From the NCBI GenBank assembly GCA_003220615.1, contig QHTB01000160.1, positions 1 to 50,520 on the forward strand: DNA of 50,520 nucleotides, given 5' to 3'. A program made the position numbers and the translations under genes. Source of the DNA: Candidatus Rokuibacteriota bacterium (GTDB lineage Bacteria > Methylomirabilota > Methylomirabilia > Rokubacteriales > CSP1-6). Position 1 is the stretch's first letter, and each line of letters begins with the position of its first letter. Of the stretch, positions 42,595 to 50,150 are shown piece after piece. The notes under the pieces are model-generated. The model made no database searches, was not told the origin of the DNA, and worked only from the letters and a program-made list of their open reading frames with translations.

Positions 42595-42608
42595 CGGCTC
42601 GCGCGAGG

Positions 42609-43469
42609 ATGCCGCCGATCGCGCAGTACGTCTTCAACGGCGTCGTGACGGGCGGCATTCTCGCGCTCCCCGCGGTCGCGTTCTCGCTCCTCTGGCGACT
42701 CCTGCGCTTTCCGAACTTCGCGGTGAGCACGTACCTCACGGTCGGCGCCTACGTCGCCCTGGTGCTGAACCATGGCGTGCGCGCGTCGATCGAGGTGGCC
42801 TGGCTCAGCGCGCTGGTCGTGACCGGCGCCGTCGCGCTCGGCGTCGACCGCATCGCCTTTCGGCCGATGCGCAGCCGGCGCCCGTTCTCGCTGGCGATCG
42901 CGTCCATCGGCGTCGCCTTCATCCTCGAGAACGTCGTGCGCTTCGTCTGGGGCAACGATTTTCGGAGCTACGACGTTCCGGTGTCGCGCGCCATGAGCGT
43001 CGCCGGGCTACGGATCGGCCGCGAGCAGCTTCTCATCCTGGGCGTCGCGGTCGGGGTGATGGCGCTCGCCCAGGCGTTCCTGCTGCGCACCCGGCTCGGC
43101 ATCGCCATGCGCGCCACTGCCGACAACGCGCTGCTCGCCGCCGCCAAGGGCGTGCCGACCGAGCGCGTGATCGCCGCCGCCACCCTGGGGGGTGGAGCGC
43201 TCGCAGGCGGGGCGGGCGTGTTCCTCGGGCTCGACGCCAGCATCGACCCGCTGATGGGCGGCGGCCTCATCATCTCGGTCTTCGCCGCCGCCATTCTCGG
43301 CGGTATCGGCTCGGCACCGGGGGCGCTCGCCGGAGCGCTGATCGTCGGCATCGTGGAAGAAGTCGGCATGCTCGTCGTCCCGCCGACCTACAAGACGGCG
43401 ATCGGCTTCGTGATCATCCTCGCGGTGCTGTTGGTGCGCCCGACCGGCCTCGCCGGCGCGCGATCATGA
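42609..43469 (+). CDS. livH: LIV-type ABC transporter permease LivH (cluster 2)
   Basis: 286 residues from ATG 42609 with GCGAGG just before it; the longer frame from 41886 is a shadow. It begins MPPIAQYVFNGVVTGGILAL. LRTRLGIAMRATADNALLAA and ISVFAAAILGGIGSAPGAL are LivH motifs. It lies 14 nt after the binding-protein stop. Together with LivM it forms the membrane channel. Confidence 0.93.
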   Translation: MPPIAQYVFNGVVTGGILALPAVAFSLLWRLLRFPNFAVSTYLTVGAYVALVLNHGVRASIEVAWLSALVVTGAVALGVDRIAFRPMRSRRPFSLAIASIGVAFILENVVRFVWGNDFRSYDVPVSRAMSVAGLRIGREQLLILGVAVGVMALAQAFLLRTRLGIAMRATADNALLAAAKGVPTERVIAAATLGGGALAGGAGVFLGLDASIDPLMGGGLIISVFAAAILGGIGSAPGALAGALIVGIVEEVGMLVVPPTYKTAIGFVIILAVLLVRPTGLAGARS

Positions 43470-43470
43470 A

Positions 43471-43496
43471 GGTCAGGGGCCCCGAAATGGCCGACC
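43471..43496. repeat. Intergenic GC-hairpin repeat, copy D
   Basis: GGCC, loop CCGAAAT, GGCC, with outer GGTC/GACC arms and a 3-nt bulge. Bases 43472-43492 match 41345-41365 exactly in inverted orientation. It sits in the 34-bp livH/livM gap. Confidence 0.7.
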
Positions 43497-43503
43497 ACAC
43501 GCG

Positions 43504-44391
43504 ATGATCGCGTATTTGACCGCCATTGCCACGCTGGTCGGTGTCCGCGCGCTGGTGACGCTCGGCCTGAACGTTCAGTGGGGCATGGCCGGGCTCGTGA
43601 ATCTCGGCGCCGTCGCGTTCTTCGCCGTCGGCGCGTACACGTCCGCCCTGCTGGCCGTCGGGGGCACACCGCTCCTCTTCGCGTGGCCGGCCGCAGTCGG
43701 GCTCGCCGCCGCCGCCGGGGCCGGGCTGGCGATGGTGGCGCTGCGCCTGAGAGAGGATTACCTCGCGATCGTGACGCTCGGCTTCGGCGAAGTCTTGCGG
43801 CTCTTCCTCCTCAACGAAGCGTGGCTCACGCGCGGGGCCAACGGCGTCACGGCGATCCCGCGCCCGCTTCACGCGCAGTTCACCGGGCACTACGACGTCT
43901 TCTATCTCGTCCTCGTGCTGGCCACCGTCGCGGTCGTCTACCTGGCGCTCGAGCGCGTGCGACGGTCGCCGTTCGGGCGCCTGCTCCGGGCGATCCGCGA
44001 GGACGAGATCGTCGCCGCCGTCGCGGGCAAGCCGGTGTTCCGGTGCAAGGTGCAGGCGTTCGCCCTCGGGGCCGGCGTCGCAGGGATTGCCGGGATCCTT
44101 TTCGCGCACTACCTGGCGTACGTGGAGCCGAACATGTTCCTGCCCCAGGAGAGCCTGTTCGTCTGGCTCGCGCTCATCCTGGGCGGCAGCGGCAACAACC
44201 GCGGCGCGCTGCTGGGCTCGGTGGTGCTGCTCGGCCTTCTCGAAGGCAGCCGCTTCGCGAAGGACCTGATCCCGTTTCTCACCGGCGTGCGGCTGGCCGC
44301 AGCGCAGCAGATCCTCGTCGGGGTGGTGCTGGTCGTCTTGATGATCCGGCGTCCCGAGGGATTGCTGCCGGAGAAGCCCGGCGCGAGTTGA
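43504..44391 (+). CDS. livM: LIV-type ABC transporter permease LivM (cluster 2)
   Basis: 295 residues, about eight to ten membrane helices. QWGMAGLVNLGAVAFFAVGA, LREDYLAIVTLGFGEVLRLF and LILGGSGNNRGALLGSVVLL are LivM motifs. It is shorter than the cluster 1 LivM (347), mainly at the N-terminus. It is the last gene of the cluster. A GC-rich inverted repeat (GGGGG...CCCCC, about 44398-44430) without a T-run follows and may help end transcription. Confidence 0.93.
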   Translation: MIAYLTAIATLVGVRALVTLGLNVQWGMAGLVNLGAVAFFAVGAYTSALLAVGGTPLLFAWPAAVGLAAAAGAGLAMVALRLREDYLAIVTLGFGEVLRLFLLNEAWLTRGANGVTAIPRPLHAQFTGHYDVFYLVLVLATVAVVYLALERVRRSPFGRLLRAIREDEIVAAVAGKPVFRCKVQAFALGAGVAGIAGILFAHYLAYVEPNMFLPQESLFVWLALILGGSGNNRGALLGSVVLLGLLEGSRFAKDLIPFLTGVRLAAAQQILVGVVLVVLMIRRPEGLLPEKPGAS

Positions 44392-44396
44392 CGAGC

Positions 44397-44431
44397 GGGG
44401 GCCGGCGCGCTCGGACGCGCCGACCCCCCGG
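44397..44431. terminator. Possible hairpin terminator between convergent genes
   Basis: GGGGG-CC-GGCGCG, loop CTCGGAC, then GCGCC-GA-CCCCC forms a long GC-rich stem in the 47-bp gap between livM and the convergent metallo-beta-lactamase gene. There is no U-tract, so intrinsic termination is uncertain. Confidence 0.4.
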
Positions 44432-44438
44432 GAAGCGT

Positions 44439-45860
44439 CTACTGCGCCCGGCCGATGGCCCGGTTCAGATCGGCCATGGGGACGATCCGCCCGTGGAGCG
44501 GCAGGTGCTGATCCACGTCCAGCTTGAGCCGGGTGATGTTGTCGGCCAGGTTCACGCTGTTCGGATTGGGGGTCGCAGGTGGAGGCGCGTTCGGCGGAGC
44601 CGGCGTGAAGGTGTCGGCCTGGATCAGGAGCTTCTCCTTCGGGAGGTACACCATCAGCATCCCATCCTCGTGAGGGCTGCCGGCGATGTGATGAATCTCC
44701 ACCGTCCGCGTCCCATCGCTCATCACCCGGCGCTCACGCACGGCTTCCACCTGGGCTTTTCGCCCCGATTTGGCCAGGAGGTCCGGGCTCAGGGTGGCCG
44801 GCGCGGCGAGCGCCTGCGTCAGGAACGCACGATCGCTTTCGTGGGCGACCACGGTGATGCCCACGGAGGCGAACGCACGCAGACCGCCGGAGTGATCGAA
44901 GTGATGGTGACTCGCGATCACGTAGCGGATCGGCTTATTCGGCACCAGCTCACGCACCGTCGTGATCACCGCCAGGGCGCGCTCGTCGTTCAGGGGAGCT
45001 TCCACGACGATCGCGTGGTCCTTCATCTCGATGGCTACGCTGTGGTGCGTGCCGCCAGTCAGGTACCAGACGCCGTCGGCCACCTTTTGCGGCGTCACGC
45101 GCGCGTACGGCTGCGTCGACTGCCGCACTGCCTCCGGAACCTGGATGTCGACGCGCGCGTTGGGCCGGACATCGGTGACGGCCAGCTCGAGCGCGGGAAC
45201 GCCGGCGGCCGACGCCGTGATCTTCATCGGGAATTTCACACCACCGAAGTCCTTGTAGTCCGCGTACCTGATCTCGACGGGGAGGTTACCGACCACGGGA
45301 TTCGCGACCATCGCCTCGACCTTCTCGACGAGCTTGGCGTCGTTGAGGGTCGCCTTCATCGTGAAGCGACTCGGCACGGTGAACGAGACCGTTCGCCCGT
45401 CGACGGTGGCGTTGTACTTCATGGCTGCCTTGATGACCCCTTGAGGCGTGGCCCAGAGCTGAAACTGCCGCTCGGCGAGCGCGACGGGCGCCGGCGCGAT
45501 CACGTCGCCGACCACGTTCCAGGCGAGGTCTCCGCTGACGACCTGGATCTGGCGCGGCGCAGGGGCCCCGCCGCCCCGGACTTCGGCGCGACTCCGCTCG
45601 AAGTCGGTCTGGGCCGACGCGGTCTCGTAGTTGATCGAGCGGGCGTAGCTCTTGAGAGCGAACTGGGGTCCCCGCTGGCCGGGGACGGCGCTCTGGCCCG
45701 TGTCGAACATGGCGCCGGTGGCCACGAACTCGAGCGACGTGAGGTTGGACGCACCCAGCGCGCTGGCCGCGTCCTCGAGCACCGCTCGTGTCGTCTGCGC
45801 GTGGCTCATTAACGGCGCCGCGAACAGCAGGGCCGCCATGGACGTGATGATCATTCGCAT
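44439..45860 (-). CDS. Exported metallo-beta-lactamase-fold hydrolase
   Basis: 473 residues from ATG 45860, chosen because AGGAG lies 8 nt upstream and the signal peptide then starts cleanly (MRMIITSMAALLFAAPLMSHA, cleavage before Q). In-frame ATGs at 45875 and 45935 are alternatives. The first 250 residues are an all-beta region of unknown role. The C-terminal half has the zinc motif SHHHFDHSGG (HxHxDH), then GSPHEDGMLMVYLPKEKLLI and QADTF, as in quinoprotein-relay and lactamase-like hydrolases. It is predicted to be periplasmic with zinc-dependent hydrolysis; substrate unknown. Confidence 0.9.
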   Translation of the reverse strand: MRMIITSMAALLFAAPLMSHAQTTRAVLEDAASALGASNLTSLEFVATGAMFDTGQSAVPGQRGPQFALKSYARSINYETASAQTDFERSRAEVRGGGAPAPRQIQVVSGDLAWNVVGDVIAPAPVALAERQFQLWATPQGVIKAAMKYNATVDGRTVSFTVPSRFTMKATLNDAKLVEKVEAMVANPVVGNLPVEIRYADYKDFGGVKFPMKITASAAGVPALELAVTDVRPNARVDIQVPEAVRQSTQPYARVTPQKVADGVWYLTGGTHHSVAIEMKDHAIVVEAPLNDERALAVITTVRELVPNKPIRYVIASHHHFDHSGGLRAFASVGITVVAHESDRAFLTQALAAPATLSPDLLAKSGRKAQVEAVRERRVMSDGTRTVEIHHIAGSPHEDGMLMVYLPKEKLLIQADTFTPAPPNAPPPATPNPNSVNLADNITRLKLDVDQHLPLHGRIVPMADLNRAIGRAQ

Positions 45861-45999
45861 GCTGGCTCTCCTCATGTGATGGCTCTCAACGGGAATGACC
45901 TGACGAGACCGGGCTCGTGAAAACCTGGCAAACACTAGCCGGGCCGAGGTCGGGAGTCAACCGACGACCGTGACCGGCCGGCCCCGCGTGCCCGCCGAC

Positions 46000-46054
46000 T
46001 ATAATGCGTTCCGGTCAGCAATGCGTCCCGCTCATCGAATGCGTCCGCTCATCG
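46000..46054 (+). promoter_or_regulatory. TATAAT box followed by three tandem 17-18-bp repeats
   Basis: TATAAT (46000-46005) overlaps the first of three tandem units: 46003-46019, 46020-46037 and 46038-46054. Each begins AATGCGTYCC; units 2 and 3 share the end GCTCATCG. No convincing -35 box is seen. The array lies immediately before the GGGGAGGA ribosome site of the dehydrogenase gene. It could be an operator or leader element. Confidence 0.5.
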
Positions 46055-46070
46055 CCGGGGAGGAATGACG

Positions 46071-46964
46071 ATGCGTGTGGGGTTCATCGGCCTGGGGAAC
46101 ATGGGCGAGCCGCTCGCGGGCTTCGTGCTGAAGGCCGGCTTTCCGCTCGTGATCCACGACGTCAGGAAAGAGGCGGCGACGGGCCTGCTCTCACGAGGTG
46201 CGCTCTGGGCGGACTCGGCGAAGGACGTGGCAGCGCAGTCAGATGTCATCTGCACCTGCGTTCCCGGTCCGCCGGAGATGAAGGCCGTCACCCTCGGGGC
46301 CGGCGGCGTGATCGAGGGCGTGACCGCCGATGCCGTGGTGATCGACCACACCACGAACGCTCCGGCCGTCGTGCGAGAGGTCGGTGACGCGCTGAAGGCG
46401 CGCGGTGCTCACCTGCTCGACGCGCCCCTTGACGGCGGACGCGAGGGCGCGCTCGAAGGCCAGCTCACGCTGTTCGTCGGTGGCGACGAGGCCGTCCTGC
46501 GACGTGTCCGGTCCGTGCTCGACACGTTCTCGCGGAGCGTGGTGTGGGTGGGCGAGCTCGGCGCCGGGTCGGTCACCAAGCTCGTCCACAACGCGCTGGC
46601 GATGAGCATCGACCTGCTGCTCGCCGAGTGCCTCACCCTCGGCGCCAAGGCCGGCGTCGCGGTCCCGCGCCTGGTCGAGGCGTTCCGCGAGGGATGCATC
46701 GTGAGCCAGAACATGACGTTCACGAAGCGGATGCCCGCCACGCTGTTCCGCGGCGACTTCGCCGCGCGGTTCGCCCTGGCGCTCGCCTACAAGGACTTCC
46801 GGCTCGCTGGTGACCTCGCGATCCAGCACGGCGTGCCCACGCGTCTGCTCGACCTCTGTCAGATGGAGCTGCTCGAGGCGATGAATCGAGGCTGGGGCGG
46901 CCAGGACAGGATCAAGGCGTCGACGCTTCAGGAGGAGCGCGCCGGCGTGAAGCTCCGACTGTAG
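46071..46964 (+). CDS. 3-hydroxyisobutyrate dehydrogenase-family NAD(P)-dependent oxidoreductase
   Basis: 297 residues from ATG 46071, which is 6 nt after GGGGAGGA; an ATG at 46065 directly abuts the site. The Rossmann motif GFIGLGNMG lies at 4-12, and the catalytic lysine is K170 (GAGSVTKLVHNAL). The substrate motif usually written DxPVSGGxxGA reads DAPLDGGREGA, so the conserved Ser is Asp. The substrate may therefore differ from 3-hydroxyisobutyrate or tartronate semialdehyde. It is convergent with the amidohydrolase gene across repeat copy C. Confidence 0.9.
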   Translation: MRVGFIGLGNMGEPLAGFVLKAGFPLVIHDVRKEAATGLLSRGALWADSAKDVAAQSDVICTCVPGPPEMKAVTLGAGGVIEGVTADAVVIDHTTNAPAVVREVGDALKARGAHLLDAPLDGGREGALEGQLTLFVGGDEAVLRRVRSVLDTFSRSVVWVGELGAGSVTKLVHNALAMSIDLLLAECLTLGAKAGVAVPRLVEAFREGCIVSQNMTFTKRMPATLFRGDFAARFALALAYKDFRLAGDLAIQHGVPTRLLDLCQMELLEAMNRGWGGQDRIKASTLQEERAGVKLRL

Positions 46965-46969
46965 ACACG

Positions 46970-47056
46970 GAGGGCCCCGACATGGCCCTCATACTCCCCA
47001 CCGCTCGGGTGCCCCGGGACACTCGGGGCACGCCTCGATGCGCGCCTGGCGCTCCT
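46970..47056. repeat. Intergenic GC-hairpin repeat, copy C
   Basis: Stem GAGGGCC (46970-46976) / GGCCCTC (46984-46990), loop CCGACAT. The next 20 bases, ATACTCCCCACCGCTCGGG, differ from copy B at very few positions, and GGCGCTCCTC follows as in copy A. It fills the gap between the dehydrogenase and the convergent amidohydrolase. Confidence 0.75.
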
Positions 47057-48301
47057 CTAGCGCGCGGACACCGTCCCCGGCATCGTAGCGCGGCGCGCTT
47101 CCGCCGGCTCGGGCCGCGCCACCGGCATGCCGCGACGACCGAGCTTCGACTGGTCCATCAAGTAGAAGTTCAGGCTGTTGTCGAGCAGCATCTTGCGCTT
47201 CGCGGAGTCGGGAACGTCTTTCCGGCCGAGCAGTGTCGCGACCGTCCCAGGATAGGGCTGGCCGTCGTGGCCCGGCTCGCCGACGAACAACGCGTCGAAG
47301 TGCAGATAGTCCGAGGCGAACAGCATCGCGTCCTCGCCGACGTGGTCGATGAAGAACGGGATGAACTCGTCGCCCGGCTCGCACGAAAAGAACACGCGAC
47401 CGCTCTTGACGTACTCGCTCGGCTTCGCCGAGATGTGCGCCCATCGCTCGGGGGCGACCTCGTTGTACTCGTCCATGCGGTGCATCCAGTACGGCACCCA
47501 CCCCGCCCCGGCCTCCAGGAACGCGATCCTCAGCCGCGGGAACCGCTCGAGCACGCCGCCGGTGATGATGTTGGAGCACGCGAGCATCTGCGCGAACGTG
47601 TGCGCCATGTGCGAGGCTTCGAGCATGTGATCAGGCCGGTTGAGGTCGAAATAGCTCCGGAAGAGCGACGGCAGTGCGGGGCCGTGGACGGCGATGGGCA
47701 CGTTCAGCCGCTCGGCCTCGGCCCAGAAGTCGGTGAGCCGCACGTCGCTCAGCAACGTGTCCTCTCGTACCGTGCAGCCGATCTGGATGGCGACCATGTT
47801 CAGCCGGCTCACCGCGCGCTGCATCTCCGCGATGGCCCCCTCGACATCCTGGAGCGCCACGAGGCCGACGCCCTTGAGCCGCTGCGGGCACACCTCGCAG
47901 TAGTCGTAGAGCCAGTCGTTGTACGCGCGTGCCCGTGCCGCCGCGAAACCCCCGTCGAGCGTGACGGTGAGCGGGAGCTCGTCGGTGGGATAGATGACCG
48001 CCACGTCGAGCTGATCCTTGTCCATGTCCGAGAGGCGAGCCCACGGATTGTAGGTCCCCATCCGGCGATAGTGGATGGCCTTGCCCTTCGGTGGAGGCAG
48101 GTTGCCGTTGACGCCGACGAACCCGATGTCCGTCTCGGGGCCCCAGACTTTACCGTCCACGAGTCGGACGATATAGCCGCGGCCCGCCTGCGTGTAGCGC
48201 GGACGCCGCTCGCGATACTTCGGGTCGATCCGCTCGTACGTCGCGTCGACCTCGATCACGTGGCCGTCGCCATCGATCACGAGCTCGGGCTTGTCAGTCA
48301 T
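47057..48301 (-). CDS. ACMSD-type metal-dependent amidohydrolase/decarboxylase (copy 2)
   Basis: 414 residues, amidohydrolase-2 family. IDGDGHVIEVDATYERIDPK at the N-terminus carries the metal-site histidine. FLEAGAGWVPYWMHRMDEYN and FASDYLHFDALF supply the barrel motif and the late catalytic Asp. It is about 65 residues longer than the copy at 22172, with an added Arg/Pro-rich C-terminal tail. Ribosome site CAAGGAGCG precedes ATG 48301. It is likely to act on an aromatic or other carboxylate. The 227-bp gap upstream (48302-48528) shows no other gene. Confidence 0.9.
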   Translation of the reverse strand: MTDKPELVIDGDGHVIEVDATYERIDPKYRERRPRYTQAGRGYIVRLVDGKVWGPETDIGFVGVNGNLPPPKGKAIHYRRMGTYNPWARLSDMDKDQLDVAVIYPTDELPLTVTLDGGFAAARARAYNDWLYDYCEVCPQRLKGVGLVALQDVEGAIAEMQRAVSRLNMVAIQIGCTVREDTLLSDVRLTDFWAEAERLNVPIAVHGPALPSLFRSYFDLNRPDHMLEASHMAHTFAQMLACSNIITGGVLERFPRLRIAFLEAGAGWVPYWMHRMDEYNEVAPERWAHISAKPSEYVKSGRVFFSCEPGDEFIPFFIDHVGEDAMLFASDYLHFDALFVGEPGHDGQPYPGTVATLLGRKDVPDSAKRKMLLDNSLNFYLMDQSKLGRRGMPVARPEPAEARRATMPGTVSAR

Positions 48302-48528
48302 GGCACGCTCCTTGGCAGTGATGATGCCTCACGGGAGAGCAGACCCCGATCACAATCGCTGAGAACCTATCACAGAAAGGTCGCGTCACGCCGATGGGCG
48401 CCTATGTCGATCAGCAGTGTCAGCCGCCCCGACACACGTGCCAGGCACGGAATGCTTCGCGGCCAGAAGTCGCTGTCGCGACGAGCTTGGCCTCGTGTTT
48501 GCCGTTCGGTATTCCGGGAGGGTGACTA

Positions 48529-48777
48529 ATGTTTGGATTCGGCATGTCGACCTGTTTCTTCTGTGAGCGTCGCGTCCCTAAAAAGACCGTGTTCCGCGGA
48601 CAGGATCCGAACGAAGTGACGATCTGTGTCGATTGTTACGAGAAATGGGCTCAAGACGGCCGCCAGTGCTCCCACTGCAAGACGATCGTCCATGGCCCTC
48701 AGGACCTCGCGGCGTTCTTCAAGCCGCGCCCGGGATTCGGTCACGCGGACTGTGGAGGGGTTCGGCTCACGCGGTAG
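48529..48777 (+). CDS. Triple-CxxC small zinc protein
   Basis: 82 residues from ATG 48529, with CGGGAGGG upstream. Three CxxC pairs (C9/C12, C33/C36, C48/C51) with the layout STCFFCERRVPKKTVFRGQD... ICVDCYEKWAQDGRQCSHCK predict a LIM- or RING-like double zinc site. A later H-x-DC may contribute. No enzyme motif. Unknown function; it resembles in design the other tiny Cys-rich proteins in the window. Confidence 0.75.
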   Translation: MFGFGMSTCFFCERRVPKKTVFRGQDPNEVTICVDCYEKWAQDGRQCSHCKTIVHGPQDLAAFFKPRPGFGHADCGGVRLTR

Positions 48778-49127
48778 CCCGGCCCGCGGAGCGATCGCAC
48801 CGCCTTCTCCACACCGGGTGGGGTGGCCAGGCTCCTCGAGGCGACGCACCATCTCGCCTTCCCGGGTATCCGCGGCTTCATTGATGGCGAGCTGCGCGCT
48901 CTGGCTGGGCAGATGGAGCTCTCCCCGGCTGTGGTGGACGTTGTGGCCGTTCCGCGGACCCAGTCGCGGCCTCCTCGTGATGCGCCCGGGGCTGGGCGTG
49001 AAGCTCGTCCTCACCATCGCGCCTGGTCGACAGCCTGAGCCCTGCCCCGGCGTTCTCTCGATCGTCGGTCAGCCTTGCGCATCGACGTCCACCGCCCATC
49101 GCACGATCGCCACCGCCCGAGCCGCGC
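48778..49127. other. 350-bp stretch without a supported gene
   Basis: ORFs here (for example 48823-49038 on plus) have no ribosome site or recognisable motif and break up in all frames. Nothing else is identified apart from the tRNA promoter at its right end. Confidence 0.5.
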
Positions 49128-49133
49128 TAGAAT
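49128..49133 (+). promoter_or_regulatory. -10 box for the tRNA-Arg gene
   Basis: TAGAAT lies 25 bp before the first tRNA base, the usual spacing for a bacterial tRNA promoter. No clear -35 is seen. Confidence 0.4.
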
Positions 49134-49158
49134 GAGCCCGACGCGTGGCGGGTCCAAC

Positions 49159-49199
49159 GCCCCCGTAGCTCAGGTGGATGGAGCAGCAGTTTCCTAAAC
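49159..49199 (+). tRNA. tRNA-Arg(CCU), 5' half only
   Basis: GCCCCCG acceptor strand, TA, D-arm GCTCAGGTGGATGGAGC, then anticodon stem GCAGT and loop TTCCTAA (anticodon CCT at 49193-49195) follow canonical order. After AAAC at 49199 the sequence departs: the 3' anticodon-stem strand should read ACTGC but reads ACCAC. No T-arm (TTCGA) or closing CGGGGGC appears in the next 200 bases. It is therefore a broken gene, an interrupted gene or an assembly junction. The start of the coupled small-ORF block follows. Confidence 0.7.
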
Positions 49200-49403
49200 C
49201 ACGGGCGCGGCGAGACGGAACATAGCGAGATCGTGAGCAAGCCCGCGAAACGAGCGGCGAAAACACGCTCAGGACGTTCCTCGGCTTTCCCCGAGAATCC
49301 CGAGTTCCGCCACTTATTTCCCAACGCTTTTCACAACGGTCGCCGAGCTCGCCTGGGCCGCGCGCTTTCGCACTGACGAAGGATCTACGAGAGCAGGCTG
49401 GGA

Positions 49404-49583
49404 ATGAGGCTCAAGACGATCCGGACGAAGAAGAAGCTCAGCCAGGCCAAGCTCGCGGAACGAGCCCACCTGAGCCGCGAATACGTGAACAAGATCGAAG
49501 CAGGCCGTTACGATCCACCGCTGAGCACGTTGACCGCGCTGGCGAAGGCGCTCCGCGTGCCGCTGACGGAGTTGCTCGCATGA
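49404..49583 (+). CDS. XRE-family helix-turn-helix regulator (accessory block)
   Basis: 59 residues: MRLKTIRTKKKLSQAKLAER, AHLSREYVNKIEAGRYDPPL, STLTALAKALRVPLTELLA. A minimal Cro/C1 DNA-binding domain, too short for many gene callers. Its TGA overlaps the ATG of the next ORF (ATGA), so it probably autoregulates the small-ORF chain. Such regulators are common at the edge of phage-like or plasmid-like elements. Confidence 0.85.
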   Translation: MRLKTIRTKKKLSQAKLAERAHLSREYVNKIEAGRYDPPLSTLTALAKALRVPLTELLA

Positions 49584-49783
49584 CCGACACCGCGATCGTC
49601 CTCGGAGTTTTCTGGGGCCTCTTCGTCTGGCTGATCGGATCGTTCTTCGTCGCCTGGGTGGCCGGGCAGAAGAATCGGTTTGCGCCGGGCTGGTTCCTCA
49701 ACGGCCTGTTGTTTTCACCGCTGCTGGCGATGATCGCGCTCGCCGCGGTACCAGCGCTGGAGGGAGACGAAGCAGACGGGTAG
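49580..49783 (+). CDS. 67-residue two-helix membrane protein
   Basis: MTDTAIVLGVFWGLFVWLIG and FLNGLLFSPLLAMIALAAVP are two hydrophobic helices joined by VAGQKNRFAPGWF. The C-terminus is acidic (EGDEADG). It is translationally coupled to the XRE gene. Small two-helix proteins with a Gln-Lys-x-Arg turn occur beside regulators in mobile elements. The function (for example holin-like or toxin-like) cannot be told from sequence. Confidence 0.7.
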   Translation: MTDTAIVLGVFWGLFVWLIGSFFVAWVAGQKNRFAPGWFLNGLLFSPLLAMIALAAVPALEGDEADG

Positions 49784-49848
49784 ATCGACGAGAGCGCCCC
49801 CGCGCGGCTGGCACCGCCGGGGGCATGGCCCACCAAAGGAGGAAGACG

Positions 49849-50088
49849 ATGGGCGAAGTCAGCATAGCATCACCCACCATCCAGGACATCCGAGCGAGCG
49901 TTGACAACATCGGTTTCAAAATCGAGGGCGTCGCCAAAGCCCTGACGCACTTTCTCGACAATCAATCGTCGGACGAGCCGATTTCTCACGAGGACTCCGC
50001 GATGCTTGAGATGCTGGCCGAGGTCCTTTGGAAAAAGGGGCGCGAGCTCCACCACGCGGCCATCGGCATCGAGAAGGCGGTGGCGTGA
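49849..50088 (+). CDS. 79-residue acidic helical protein
   Basis: ATG 49849 is preceded by an optimal AAAGGAGGAAGACG; an in-frame ATG at 49825 has none. The product (MGEVSIASPTIQDIRASVDN...) is amphipathic-helical and acidic, ending GRELHHAAIGIEKAVA, with no transmembrane segment. Its stop overlaps the next start (TGATG). Family unknown. Confidence 0.7.
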   Translation: MGEVSIASPTIQDIRASVDNIGFKIEGVAKALTHFLDNQSSDEPISHEDSAMLEMLAEVLWKKGRELHHAAIGIEKAVA

Positions 50089-50150
50089 TGGCGCGACCGG
50101 TATGGCTCCGCCGCCAGCTCAACGGCCTAGATGGGAAAAGGGCCGCGTGA
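50088..50150 (+). CDS. 20-residue micro-ORF
   Basis: ATG 50088 overlaps the preceding TGA, and its own TGA (50148-50150) overlaps the next ATG (TGATG on both sides). The peptide MARPVWLRRQLNGLDGKRAA resembles the C-terminus of the next protein (WLRRQLDGLGKDPA), so it may be the remnant of a duplicated copy. It could still serve as a translational relay. Confidence 0.4.
   Translation: MARPVWLRRQLNGLDGKRAA

Noticed and set aside
48823..49038. Possible 71-residue plus-strand gene
   Set aside because: No ribosome site, no motif and a shadow-like Pro/Arg tail.
49190..49404. Group I intron within the tRNA-Arg
   Set aside because: The conserved core segments expected of a group I intron and a matching 3' exon are not visible; kept only as a test to run.
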